Both the position numbers and the translations under genes were made by a program. A stretch of 12,335 nucleotides of DNA from Butyrivibrio sp. UBA3740 (lineage in GTDB: Bacteria; Bacillota; Clostridia; Lachnospirales; Lachnospiraceae): the NCBI GenBank assembly GCA_002372465.1, contig DFGW01000034.1, forward strand, positions 1-12,335, written 5' to 3'. This document shows, one piece after another, positions 1 through 6,913 of the stretch. Position 1 is the stretch's first letter. The number at the start of each line of letters is the position of its first letter. Below the pieces are notes generated by a model. It saw only the letters and a list, made by a program, of their open reading frames with translations, ran no database searches and was not told the DNA's origin.

Positions 1-1
1 T

Positions 2-295
2 ATTAATATTGTGAATACTATATGCAATGCCACTGATGAACGGCAGTCCGAGGCAGAGGAGATTGCTTCGAAGGCTGATATCATGATAGTTATTGGTGGT
101 GCCCACAGCTCAAACTCAAGAAAACTGTACGAAATCTGCAGTCAGAGATGTGAGAAGACATATTTTATTCAGACACTGGATGACCTGAAAATGGATATTG
201 ATGCATCAGTGAATCTGGTGGGTATTACCGCCGGGGCTTCAACCCCAAAGAACATTATTGAGGAGGTTCAGAAACATGTCAGAACAAACTTTTGA
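2..295 (+). CDS. ispH: IspH (4-hydroxy-3-methylbut-2-enyl diphosphate reductase), C-terminal part
   Basis: The frame is open from base 2, so this is the last 97 residues of a gene whose 5' end lies outside the window; the internal GTG at 11 is not a start. IspH is the last enzyme of the MEP pathway and reduces HMBPP to IPP and DMAPP with a [4Fe-4S] cluster. Visible family landmarks are TICNATDERQ, whose Cys matches the third cluster ligand (C197 in E. coli numbering), then HSSNSRKL and TAGASTP, which hold the Ser/Asn residues that bind the diphosphate. The C-terminus is complete. The gene overlaps rpsA by 20 bases in a different frame, which suggests translational coupling. In many clostridia IspH and S1 are fused in one protein; here they are separate. 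Confidence 0.95.
   Translation: MNIVNTICNATDERQSEAEEIASKADIMIVIGGAHSSNSRKLYEICSQRCEKTYFIQTLDDLKMDIDASVNLVGITAGASTPKNIIEEVQKHVRTNF
260..266 (+). promoter_or_regulatory. Ribosome binding site of rpsA
   Basis: GAGGAGG lies inside the 3' end of ispH, 9 bases before the ATG at 276. It decides the rpsA start: the TTG at 258 that would extend the frame lies upstream of this site and cannot use it. Confidence 0.85.
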
Positions 296-1427
296 ACAGA
301 TGCTTAACGAATCGTTCAAAACAATTCACACAGGGGAGGTTGTAGAGGGAACTGTTATTGACGTTAAGCCTGACGAGATAATCCTTAACATTGGTTACAA
401 GTCCGACGGTGTTTTAACCAAGAACGAATACTCTAACGACAACAGCATAGACCTTACAACCGCCGTTAAAGTTGGTGACACAATGGACGTTAAGGTCCTT
501 AAGACCAACGATGCAGACGGTCAGGTTATTCTTTCATACAAGAGACTTGCCCTTGACAGAGGCAACAAGAGAATCGAAGAGGCATTCAACAACAAGGAAG
601 TCCTTACAGCCAAGGTCGTTCAGGTACTTGAGGGTGGACTTACAGTAGTTGTTGATGAGGTAAGAATTTTCATTCCTGCCAGCCTTGTATCAGACAGCTA
701 TGAGAAGGATCTTTCCAAGTATCAGGATCAGGAGATTCAGTTCGTTGTAACTGAGTACAATCCTAAGAGACGCAGATATATTGGTAACAGAAGAATGCTT
801 GTGACAGCTGAGAAGGCTGAGGCTGCCAAGAAACTCTTTGATACAATCAGTGTCGGCGACATCGTTGACGGTGTTGTTAAGAACGTTACAGACTTTGGTG
901 CATTCATCGATCTTGGTGGTGCAGACGGACTCCTTCATATCTCAGAGATGAGCTGGGGCCGTGTAGAGTCTCCTAAGAAGGTCTTCAAGATTGGCGATAC
1001 AGTTAAGGTTCTTGTTAAGTCCATCGACGGAAGCAAGATCGCTCTTTCAAGAAAGTTCGACGACGAGAACCCTTGGAAGGATGCTACTGAGAAGTATGCA
1101 GTTGGAAATGTAGTAAAGGGTAAAGTTGCCAGAATGACAGACTTTGGTGCTTTCGTAGAGCTTGAGCCCGGAATCGATGCACTTCTCCATGTTTCTCAGA
1201 TTGCTAAAGAGCACGTTGAGAAGCCCGCTGATGTACTTAAGGTAGGTCAGGAAGTAGAAGCTAAGATCGTTGATTTCAACGAGGCAGACAAGAAGATCAG
1301 CCTTTCAATCAAGGCTATGTTTGTTCCTGAGAAGGAAGAAGCTCCTGCTGAGGAAGAGGGCGATGTAGTATCAGTTGATATCGACAAGGTTATCGCTGAG
1401 CAGGCTGAAGAGACACCAGAGGCTTGA
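276..1427 (+). CDS. rpsA: 30S ribosomal protein S1, four-domain Firmicute type
   Basis: The protein has 383 residues, close to the usual size of the short Firmicute S1/YpfD form and much shorter than the six-domain E. coli S1. Four S1 (OB-fold) RNA-binding domains can be seen at about residues 20-90, 108-174, 193-261 and 276-347. Domains 3 and 4 carry the classic VTDFGAF and MTDFGAF strands followed by GLLHIS and ALLHVS. The tail after residue 350 is strongly acidic. S1 binds mRNA and helps initiation in many bacteria; in Firmicutes its role at the ribosome is less clear. The ATG at 276 is chosen from the ribosome binding site at 260-266. The gene ends with tandem stops TGA-TAA and is followed directly by a terminator, so ispH-rpsA is the end of a transcription unit. 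Confidence 0.96.
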   Translation: MSEQTFEQMLNESFKTIHTGEVVEGTVIDVKPDEIILNIGYKSDGVLTKNEYSNDNSIDLTTAVKVGDTMDVKVLKTNDADGQVILSYKRLALDRGNKRIEEAFNNKEVLTAKVVQVLEGGLTVVVDEVRIFIPASLVSDSYEKDLSKYQDQEIQFVVTEYNPKRRRYIGNRRMLVTAEKAEAAKKLFDTISVGDIVDGVVKNVTDFGAFIDLGGADGLLHISEMSWGRVESPKKVFKIGDTVKVLVKSIDGSKIALSRKFDDENPWKDATEKYAVGNVVKGKVARMTDFGAFVELEPGIDALLHVSQIAKEHVEKPADVLKVGQEVEAKIVDFNEADKKISLSIKAMFVPEKEEAPAEEEGDVVSVDIDKVIAEQAEETPEA

Positions 1428-1446
1428 TAATTATTTAAGATTATAT

Positions 1447-1478
1447 GGCCGGTGAACATATTGTTCACCGGCCTTTTT
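1447..1478 (+). terminator. Intrinsic terminator after rpsA
   Basis: A perfect 12-bp stem, GGCCGGTGAACA (1447-1458) with TGTTCACCGGCC (1462-1473), has a 3-base loop and is followed by five T. It closes the ispH-rpsA unit. Confidence 0.95.
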
Positions 1479-1507
1479 GTACGAAAATTTATTTATAAAT
1501 AATTTAT

Positions 1508-1536
1508 TTTACATACAATTCCATCTAAGATAAAAT
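1508..1536 (+). promoter_or_regulatory. Sigma-A-type promoter of cheR
   Basis: TTTACA (1508-1513) and TAAAAT (1531-1536) are separated by 17 bases; each has one mismatch to consensus. The surroundings are AT-rich and lie just behind the rpsA terminator. Transcription would start near 1543, after the TTG at 1540, which argues against that codon as the cheR start. Confidence 0.7.
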
Positions 1537-1593
1537 TATTTGTGTGGCATTGTGCCCACGACTAATTCAATAAAACAGGAGGAATTGTGCGTA

Positions 1594-2379
1594 ATGGCTG
1601 TAGATTATGAGTGGTTTAAAAAAGGTGTTTATGATCTTACCAAGATCGATCTTAATGCTTATAAAGAAAAGCAGATGAAGAGACGTATCGATACTCTGAT
1701 CGGCAAGTATGATGTCAAGGGCTATGACGGATTTCTGGACCTTATCAAAAAGGACCGTGAAGCTTTGGATTCCTTCGTAACATATCTTACCATCAACGTA
1801 TCCGAGTTCTTCAGAAACAAAGAGCAGTGGGAGCTCATGGATAAGGAGATGGTTCCTGAGCTTATGGGTAAGTTCGGTAAAAACCTTAAGATCTGGAGCG
1901 CTGCCTGCTCAACTGGCGATGAGCCTTACACCATCGTAATGATGCTCTCCAAGCACATTCCGCTCAATCAGATCAATGTGTACGCCACTGACCTTGACGC
2001 CGTAGTTTTGGCAAAGGCTAAGGCTGCCATCTACGACAAGAAGGAAGTTGCAGGCGTACCTGATGAGTTTAAGAAGAAATACTTCACTGAGACAGAAGAC
2101 GGCAGAATGAAGGTTTCCAGTGAGATCACTTCAAGGGTTACCTTCAAGCAGGCTGATCTTCTCAGGGATCCATATCCAAAGGACTGCCACCTTATCGTTT
2201 GCAGAAACGTTCTTATCTACTTCACAGAGGAAGCTAAGGACGACATTTTCAGAAAGTACTTTGCAAACCTTAAGCCCGGTGGAATTCTCTTTATCGGAAG
2301 TACAGAGCAGATCGTCAACTACAAGGACATCGGTTTTGTCAGAAAGAATTCCTTCTACTACGAAAAACCCGAGGCATAA
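1594..2379 (+). CDS. cheR: CheR, chemotaxis protein glutamate O-methyltransferase
   Basis: The product of 261 residues has normal CheR length. It methylates glutamates of chemoreceptors with S-adenosylmethionine and so sets adaptation. An N-terminal helical CheR_N domain covers about residues 1-75 and ends in the NVSEFFRN motif (68-75). The SAM-binding domain has motif I as WSAACSTGDEP (101-111), an acidic ATDLD (131-135), CRNVLIYF (203-210) and GGILFIGSTE (229-238). The usual GEEP is GDEP here, a conservative change. The ATG at 1594 is preceded by AGGAGG at 1577-1582; in-frame TTG codons at 1585 and 1540 are possible but less likely because of spacing and the promoter position. The gene stands alone between two terminators, so its receptors and CheB are elsewhere. 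The host is probably motile. Confidence 0.95.
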   Translation: MAVDYEWFKKGVYDLTKIDLNAYKEKQMKRRIDTLIGKYDVKGYDGFLDLIKKDREALDSFVTYLTINVSEFFRNKEQWELMDKEMVPELMGKFGKNLKIWSAACSTGDEPYTIVMMLSKHIPLNQINVYATDLDAVVLAKAKAAIYDKKEVAGVPDEFKKKYFTETEDGRMKVSSEITSRVTFKQADLLRDPYPKDCHLIVCRNVLIYFTEEAKDDIFRKYFANLKPGGILFIGSTEQIVNYKDIGFVRKNSFYYEKPEA

Positions 2380-2411
2380 GGCCCGGATTCCTATCGGTAA
2401 TAACGCTGATC

Positions 2412-2444
2412 AAAGAGACGTGAGTTTTCCTTGCGTCTCTTTTT
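2412..2444 (+). terminator. Intrinsic terminator after cheR
   Basis: AAAGAGACG (2412-2420) pairs with CGTCTCTTT (2434-2442). The stem can be lengthened inwards through wobble pairs, and a T tract runs to 2444. Confidence 0.85.
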
Positions 2445-2494
2445 ATGTGTGCAACTAAGTATGCGCAGTATTGCGAATAAATCATGCATTATTA

Positions 2495-2503
2495 TGGTAA
2501 AAT
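2495..2503 (+). promoter_or_regulatory. Extended -10 promoter of the YprB-like gene
   Basis: TGG-TAAAAT, with TG at 2495-2496 and TAAAAT at 2498-2503, is an extended -10 element. No good -35 lies at 17 bases (GAATAA at 2475-2480); a TTGCGA at 2471 is too far. Transcription would start near 2510. Confidence 0.55.
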
Positions 2504-2538
2504 AAGGGAGGTAGGTGATTTCGGAAAGGGAGACAACA

Positions 2539-3783
2539 ATGATCAGGACAACAGAGGCAATTACTACTTCGGAAAGCATTAATGGGGAGGCATTAGCTCT
2601 TTTGATAAAGGAGCTTCATTGCAGGATGGAAGACATTCTGTTTATCGATATTGAGACTACGGGGCTTTCTCCGAGAAATTCAGAGCTCTATCTTATCGGA
2701 GCTGGCTTTTATAAAGATGGAAAGTGGATGGTAAGTCAGTTCTTTGCCCAAAGCACTGCCCAGGAGGAAGAGGTTTTATCGGCATTCTCAGATTTTTCCA
2801 GAAGCTTTTCGAAGCTGGTTCACTTCAACGGTGACAGATTTGATATTCCATTTCTTCAGCACAAATATGAGGAATACAAGCTTTCGGATCCCTTTGAGAA
2901 AATGGAATCCTTTGATCTTTATAAACATGTAAAGGGCTATAAGACTGCCCTGGGACTTCCTGACTGCAAGCAAAAGACCATCGAGCTTTTCCTTGGAATA
3001 GACAGGGAAGATAAGTACGACGGAGGAAAGCTTATAGCGGTCTATAAGGACTATGAGGAGTCAAAGGACGACGAGCTGCAGCGTCTCCTTCTTCTTCACA
3101 ATTTCGAGGATGTGAAGGGTATGCTTAAGCTCCTTCCAGTCCTTAACTATGAGGAGTTCTTCTCTTTGTTCAGGAATCTTCCAAAGATTTCGGTGCGCAC
3201 AGATGAGGAAATAGACGAAGCAAGATATATGCCTACTGCTAAAGACTTAAACGGCTCAGAAGATGATGCTCTGACCGGACCTCTTACCCTTCCGCTCCGA
3301 GCTGTCAAGGTCCAGGCCAACCGTTACAAGGACTACGACGGAAAAGAAAAATCGGAAGTATATATGAAGCTGGCTCTTCCTTTAGAGCTACCTTCCTCTG
3401 TTACCGGCAACGAGAACGGATGCTTTTTCAAGGCAAAGGGTCGGGAAGCCATACTGAAAGTCCCGCTCTACGAGACTGAGCTCAAATACTTTTATTCAAA
3501 TTATAAGGACTACTATTATCTTCCACAGGAGGATATGGCTATACACAAATCCCTTGCCACCTTCGTTGACAAGGACTTCAGGGAAAAGGCAAAGCCCGAG
3601 AACTGCTACACCAAAAAGGAAGGGCAGTATCTTATGGAATGGGATCTTGTCTTTGCACCCTTCTTTAAAAGAGATTATACCGACAAGAGCTTTTTCTTTG
3701 ATCTTAACGAGAATATGAAAAAGAGCCGCTTCGCCATGAGTCTTTATGCTTGCCACGTGGTGGCTCATGTGATGGACCTGTGA
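2539..3783 (+). CDS. YprB-like ribonuclease H-fold / DnaQ-type 3'-5' exonuclease-like protein
   Basis: The protein has 414 residues, about the length of Bacillus YprB. Residues 33-200 form an RNase H-like exonuclease domain of the DEDD class: FIDIETTGL with D37 and E39, HFNGDRFDIPF with D102, and HNFEDV with D191, which together can bind two metal ions. This supports nuclease activity on RNA or DNA, but no substrate can be read from the sequence. The C-terminal half (about 205-414) is rich in Tyr, Lys and Phe and shows no motif I recognise. The ATG at 2539 has AGGGAG at 2527-2532, 6 bases upstream; the in-frame GTG at 2515 has its own purine-rich site only 3 bases away and is less likely. It is monocistronic. 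The frame beyond the TGA continues as a possible lost tail (see 3784-3879). Confidence 0.82.
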   Translation: MIRTTEAITTSESINGEALALLIKELHCRMEDILFIDIETTGLSPRNSELYLIGAGFYKDGKWMVSQFFAQSTAQEEEVLSAFSDFSRSFSKLVHFNGDRFDIPFLQHKYEEYKLSDPFEKMESFDLYKHVKGYKTALGLPDCKQKTIELFLGIDREDKYDGGKLIAVYKDYEESKDDELQRLLLLHNFEDVKGMLKLLPVLNYEEFFSLFRNLPKISVRTDEEIDEARYMPTAKDLNGSEDDALTGPLTLPLRAVKVQANRYKDYDGKEKSEVYMKLALPLELPSSVTGNENGCFFKAKGREAILKVPLYETELKYFYSNYKDYYYLPQEDMAIHKSLATFVDKDFREKAKPENCYTKKEGQYLMEWDLVFAPFFKRDYTDKSFFFDLNENMKKSRFAMSLYACHVVAHVMDL

Positions 3784-3879
3784 CAGAACGGGTCTGATGA
3801 ATAAATCTGAATAAATACTGCCAAGTATCAGGGAGAATCCGGGGATAAGAAAAAGGACAAAAAGAGTAAAAAGAAATGA
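3784..3879 (+). pseudogene. Possible vestigial lysine-rich C-terminal tail of the YprB-like gene
   Basis: In the same frame as the upstream gene, the bases after its TGA read QNGSDE, two further in-frame stops (3802-3804 and 3808-3810), then 22 sense codons ending SGDKKKDKKSKKK and a TGA (3877-3879) that sits inside the terminator stem. A Lys-rich end stopping exactly in the terminator looks like a real former C-terminus cut off by upstream nonsense changes. The stretch is short and A-rich, so chance is a real alternative. No start codon with a ribosome site precedes it. Confidence 0.3.
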
Positions 3880-3903
3880 TCATTGACAGGGGAGATCATT
3901 TTT
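3874..3903 (+). terminator. Intrinsic terminator before the rnf operon
   Basis: AAATGATC (3874-3881) pairs with GATCATTT (3894-3901) around a 12-base loop, and the T run extends to 3903. It separates the YprB-like gene from rnf transcription. Confidence 0.75.
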
Positions 3904-3936
3904 GATTTTAGTCATCCATTTTTATACAAAAGCGAG

Positions 3937-3942
3937 TATAAT
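3937..3942 (+). promoter_or_regulatory. -10 box of the rnf promoter
   Basis: A perfect TATAAT lies 95 bases before the rnfC start. The -35 region at 17-18 bases (around 3913-3919) matches consensus poorly, so an activator may be needed or the assignment may be incomplete. The transcript would start near 3949-3950, where the first direct repeat begins. Confidence 0.6.
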
Positions 3943-3949
3943 AAATAGG

Positions 3950-3963
3950 TGAAAAAAAGTAGG
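3950..3963 (+). repeat. Direct repeat copy 1 in the rnf leader
   Basis: TGAAAAAAAGTAGG is identical to 4004-4017. It lies at the predicted 5' end of the rnf transcript and touches the foot of the hairpin. Confidence 0.85.
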
Positions 3964-3995
3964 TAATGTGGGGATAAATTAATCCCCACATTGCC
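3962..3995 (+). promoter_or_regulatory. Stem-loop / palindrome in the rnf leader
   Basis: GGTAATGTGGGGAT (3962-3975) pairs with ATCCCCACATTGCC (3982-3995): 14 bp with a single G-T wobble, and a 6-base loop AAATTA. On the plus strand no T tract follows, so it is not a plus-strand terminator. It may be a 5' mRNA stabilising hairpin, an operator palindrome, or a minus-strand terminator (seven T follow on that strand after a 3-base gap). It ends 35 bases before rnfC. Confidence 0.8.
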
Positions 3996-4003
3996 AAAAT
4001 TCA

Positions 4004-4017
4004 TGAAAAAAAGTAGG
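4004..4017 (+). repeat. Direct repeat copy 2 in the rnf leader
   Basis: This is a perfect 14-base copy of 3950-3963. It precedes the rnfC ribosome binding region (GGAAGG at 4016-4021, AGGAG at 4024-4028). Confidence 0.85.
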
Positions 4018-4030
4018 AAGGGCAGGAGAA

Positions 4031-5344
4031 ATGGCAAGAGGTACTTTTACGGGCGGAATTCACCCTTATGAAGGCAAAGAGCTTTCCAAGGACAAGCCCA
4101 TCAAGACAGTGCTGCCAAAGGGGGAATTGGTTTATCCTGTGTCCCAGCATATTGGCGCACCTGCGAAACCAATCGTTGCAGTTGGTGACCATGTACTTAC
4201 CGGACAGATGATCGCTGAGGCTGGCGGATTCGTTTCAGCTCCGATCTATGCAACTGTTTCCGGAACCGTCAAGGCTATCGAGAAGAGACGCCTTGCAACC
4301 GGCGCGATGTGCGACAGCATCATCGTGGAGAACGATGAGAAGTATGAAGAAGTAGAATTCAAACCTGCAAAGCCCTACGAGGAGATGACTGCACAGGACA
4401 AGATTGATGCAGTACGCCTTGCGGGAGTTGTTGGTATGGGAGGAGCAGGATTTCCTACTGCAGTCAAATTCTCTCCCAAAGAGCCTGACAAGATCGATTA
4501 TGTCATCGCAAACTGTTCAGAGTGTGAGCCGTATCTTACTTCTGATTACAGAAGGATGATCGAGGAGCCGGAGCTCTTACTGGAAGGTCTTAAGATCGCT
4601 GTTAGCATCTTTCCTAACGCAAGAGGTATTCTTGCAATCGAGGACAACAAACCCGATGCGATCGCCAAATTCAAAGAATTAACTAAAGATGAAGATAAGA
4701 TCAGTGTCAAGGTAGTTAAGACCAAATACCCTGAGGGTGCTGAGCGTATGCTTATCTATGCCTGCACAGGCAGAGAGATCAACTCATCAATGCTTCCTGC
4801 TGACGTTGGATGCATCGTTGATAACGTTGATACACTTTGTGCTGTCTGCAGAGCAGTCAAGGAGGGTCGTCCTCTCATGGAGAGGATCGTTACCATCACA
4901 GGAGAAGCAGTTAACGAGCCTCGCAACTACAAGGTAAGGATCGGTACTAATTACCGTGAGCTTTTAGATGATGCAGGTCTTAAGTGCGAACCTGCCAAGA
5001 TCATTTCAGGTGGTCCTATGATGGGCTTTGCCGTATTTGATCTGGATGTTCCCACCACCAAGACTGCGTCGGCTCTTACATGTCTATCAAAGGATGAGGT
5101 ATCGGCAATGGAGCCTTCAGCCTGCATTAACTGTGCACGCTGCGTAGAGGTATGCCCTGAGAGACTGATACCTAAGAACCTTGCGGATGCGGTAGAACAC
5201 AATGACGAGAAGGCATTCCTTAGTATGTATGGTATGGAATGCTGTGAATGCGGATGCTGCAGCTTTATCTGCCCTGCCAGACGTCAGCTTACACAGCTGA
5301 TCAAGGGTATGAGAAAGATACAGCTCGCCAAGAGAAAGAAGTAA
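4031..5344 (+). CDS. rnfC: RnfC, NADH/flavin- and Fe-S-binding subunit of the Rnf complex
   Basis: The product of 437 residues is a full-length clostridial RnfC, the peripheral subunit on the cytoplasmic face where NAD+ meets the complex. The N-terminus has the family start FTGGIHPYEGKELS. A biotinyl-like barrel segment follows (about 48-80, SAPIYATVSGTV), then the nucleotide/FMN-binding VGMGGAGFPTAVKF (134-147), similar to NuoF. Two [4Fe-4S] motifs of the form CxxCxxCxxxCP use C365, C368, C371, C375 and C404, C407, C410, C414; extra cysteines C405 and C409 lie in the second. The tail is basic. The ATG has two purine tracts upstream; AGGAG is only 2 bases away, so GGAAGG (4016-4021) is the likelier site. 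First gene of rnfCDGEAB. Confidence 0.96.
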   Translation: MARGTFTGGIHPYEGKELSKDKPIKTVLPKGELVYPVSQHIGAPAKPIVAVGDHVLTGQMIAEAGGFVSAPIYATVSGTVKAIEKRRLATGAMCDSIIVENDEKYEEVEFKPAKPYEEMTAQDKIDAVRLAGVVGMGGAGFPTAVKFSPKEPDKIDYVIANCSECEPYLTSDYRRMIEEPELLLEGLKIAVSIFPNARGILAIEDNKPDAIAKFKELTKDEDKISVKVVKTKYPEGAERMLIYACTGREINSSMLPADVGCIVDNVDTLCAVCRAVKEGRPLMERIVTITGEAVNEPRNYKVRIGTNYRELLDDAGLKCEPAKIISGGPMMGFAVFDLDVPTTKTASALTCLSKDEVSAMEPSACINCARCVEVCPERLIPKNLADAVEHNDEKAFLSMYGMECCECGCCSFICPARRQLTQLIKGMRKIQLAKRKK

Positions 5345-5357
5345 GGGGGACATTTGA

Positions 5358-6308
5358 ATGAGTGATTTAAGAAGAGTGTCATCCAATCCGCATGTTAGAA
5401 GTAAGACCACCACATCCAATATCATGATGTGGGTTGTTATCGCGCTTCTGCCTACAACAGGCTTTGGTATTTACAACTTTGGACTGAATGCACTTATTAT
5501 AGTTTTATTGTCTGTAGCAAGCTGTGTGCTTACAGAATTTCTTTACGAAAAGGCCCTGAAAAAGCCCATCACCATTGGAGATTTTTCCGCGGTGGTAACA
5601 GGTCTTTTGCTGGGACTTAACCTGCCATCAACAGTGCCGTGGTGGATCCCGGTTCTTGGTGGTATCTTTGCTATTATCATGGTCAAGCAGATCTTTGGAG
5701 GCCTTGGACAGAACTTCATGAATCCTGCTCTGGGCGGAAGATGCTTCCTTGTTATATCTTTCCCTGCCATCATGACCAACTTCATTACAGATACATATAC
5801 AGGTGCAACACCTCTTCAGAACCTTAAAAACGGCGTAGAGCCAAGGGTTATGGACATGATTATCGGTAATACAGCCGGTACCATCGGTGAGACATCAATG
5901 CTGTGCATCGTGATCGGTGCAATGATCCTGTTTGCTGTAGGTGTTATTGATTATGTTATTCCATTTACATATATCATCACCTTCTCATTATTTGTTCTTC
6001 TCTTTGGCGGATATGGATTTAACTTCTATTATCTGTCTGCACACCTTGCAGGTGGCGGACTTATGCTTGGTGCCTTCTTCATGGCAACTGACTACGTAAC
6101 ATGTCCCATCACTCCAAAGGGCAGATTCATTTATGGTGTGATCTTAGGTCTTTTAACAGGAATCTTCCGTATATTCGGTGCCAATGCAGAGGGAGTATCC
6201 TTCGCTATCATCATCTCCAACCTGCTGGTACCTCTTATTGAGAAATTCACAATACCAAGAGCCTTCGGTATTAAGAAAATAGCAAAGAAGGAGGCGAAGA
6301 AAGCATGA
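5358..6308 (+). CDS. rnfD: RnfD, membrane flavoprotein subunit of the Rnf complex
   Basis: The 316-residue membrane protein has several hydrophobic helices (about 21-60, 76-112, 128-142, 180-218, 225-242, 256-272, 279-296). It carries covalent FMN in homologues; the attachment site is visible as TGATPL, with T151 as the flavin-bearing Thr. Other landmarks are SNPHVRSKTTT near the N-terminus, GGLGQNFMNPALGGR (114-128) and MATDYVTCPITPKGR (242-256). A GGGGG-rich site precedes the ATG by about 8 bases, 13 bases after rnfC. Its last four bases overlap rnfG (ATGA), typical of coupled translation. The C-terminus is Lys/Ala-rich. Confidence 0.96.
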   Translation: MSDLRRVSSNPHVRSKTTTSNIMMWVVIALLPTTGFGIYNFGLNALIIVLLSVASCVLTEFLYEKALKKPITIGDFSAVVTGLLLGLNLPSTVPWWIPVLGGIFAIIMVKQIFGGLGQNFMNPALGGRCFLVISFPAIMTNFITDTYTGATPLQNLKNGVEPRVMDMIIGNTAGTIGETSMLCIVIGAMILFAVGVIDYVIPFTYIITFSLFVLLFGGYGFNFYYLSAHLAGGGLMLGAFFMATDYVTCPITPKGRFIYGVILGLLTGIFRIFGANAEGVSFAIIISNLLVPLIEKFTIPRAFGIKKIAKKEAKKA

Positions 6309-6913
6309 ACGATACAAAGTCTATGATCAAGAATGCTCTTATCCTTTTTGCTATCACCTTAGTTGCAGGTGTTCTCCTGGGACTTGTTTATCAGGTGACA
6401 AAAGAGCCTATAGCTTATCAGGACAAGCTTGCGCAGGATAAGGCTAATCAGTCGGTATTTGCTGCAGCTTCAACCTTCGATGATGTTGCTTTGGACGATG
6501 GAGCAGCTGCGGCCGTTGCTTCAGAGTACACCGGAGTTTCCATCGAGAGCGTAAAAGAGGCTAAGGATGCTTCCGGAGCCGGCCTTGGATATGTTATCCA
6601 GGTTAAGTCAAAGGGTTATGGTGATTTCATAACCTACACAGTTGGTATAACCAATGAAGGAAATATCAACGGAATCTCAATTATCAAGATCGCTGAGACT
6701 CCCGGACTTGGAATGAACGCCGAGAAGGTGATCTCTCCACAGTTCGTGGATAAGGCAGCTGCCATCTACAGTGTTGCAAAGAGCGGACAGGTCACAGATC
6801 CTGCAACCCAGATTGAGGCCATCTCCGGTGCAACTATCACATCAAAGGCTGTAACAAACGGTGTGAACGGAGCTGTATCTTATTTTGAAAACGTATTGAA
6901 AGGAGGTCAGTGA
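6305..6913 (+). CDS. rnfG: RnfG, covalent-FMN electron transfer subunit
   Basis: The 202-residue protein has one N-terminal membrane anchor (about 9-30) and an extracytoplasmic FMN-binding domain. ETPGLG (131-136) and SGATITS (174-180) are the family signatures; T177 of SGAT is the Thr that carries FMN through a phosphoester bond, added in homologues by ApbE. No apbE lies in this window. A low-complexity Ala/Asp stretch at 53-73 separates anchor and domain. AAGGAGG lies at 6288-6294 within the end of rnfD, 10 bases before the ATG. Confidence 0.96.
   Translation: MNDTKSMIKNALILFAITLVAGVLLGLVYQVTKEPIAYQDKLAQDKANQSVFAAASTFDDVALDDGAAAAVASEYTGVSIESVKEAKDASGAGLGYVIQVKSKGYGDFITYTVGITNEGNINGISIIKIAETPGLGMNAEKVISPQFVDKAAAIYSVAKSGQVTDPATQIEAISGATITSKAVTNGVNGAVSYFENVLKGGQ

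Noticed and set aside
258..275. TTG at 258 as an alternative rpsA start.
   Set aside because: The AGGAGG site lies downstream of this codon, and the added residues (MRRFRN) do not belong to the S1 family start.
1540..1593. An N-terminal extension of CheR from the TTG at 1540.
   Set aside because: The predicted promoter places the transcript start around 1543, and the AGGAGG at 1577-1582 serves the ATG at 1594.
2120..2458. A 112-codon plus-strand frame over the end of cheR.
   Set aside because: It is an out-of-frame shadow of cheR that runs through the cheR terminator and has no start signal.
3962..3995. The rnf leader hairpin as a plus-strand intrinsic terminator or attenuator.
   Set aside because: It is followed by CAAAATTC, not a T tract, and I see no competing antiterminator pairing that would make a switch.
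4003..4071. A 22-codon basic leader peptide overlapping the start of rnfC.
   Set aside because: No ribosome binding site precedes the ATG. It arises from the second direct repeat and the A-rich tract; kept only as a note in the finding on the leader.
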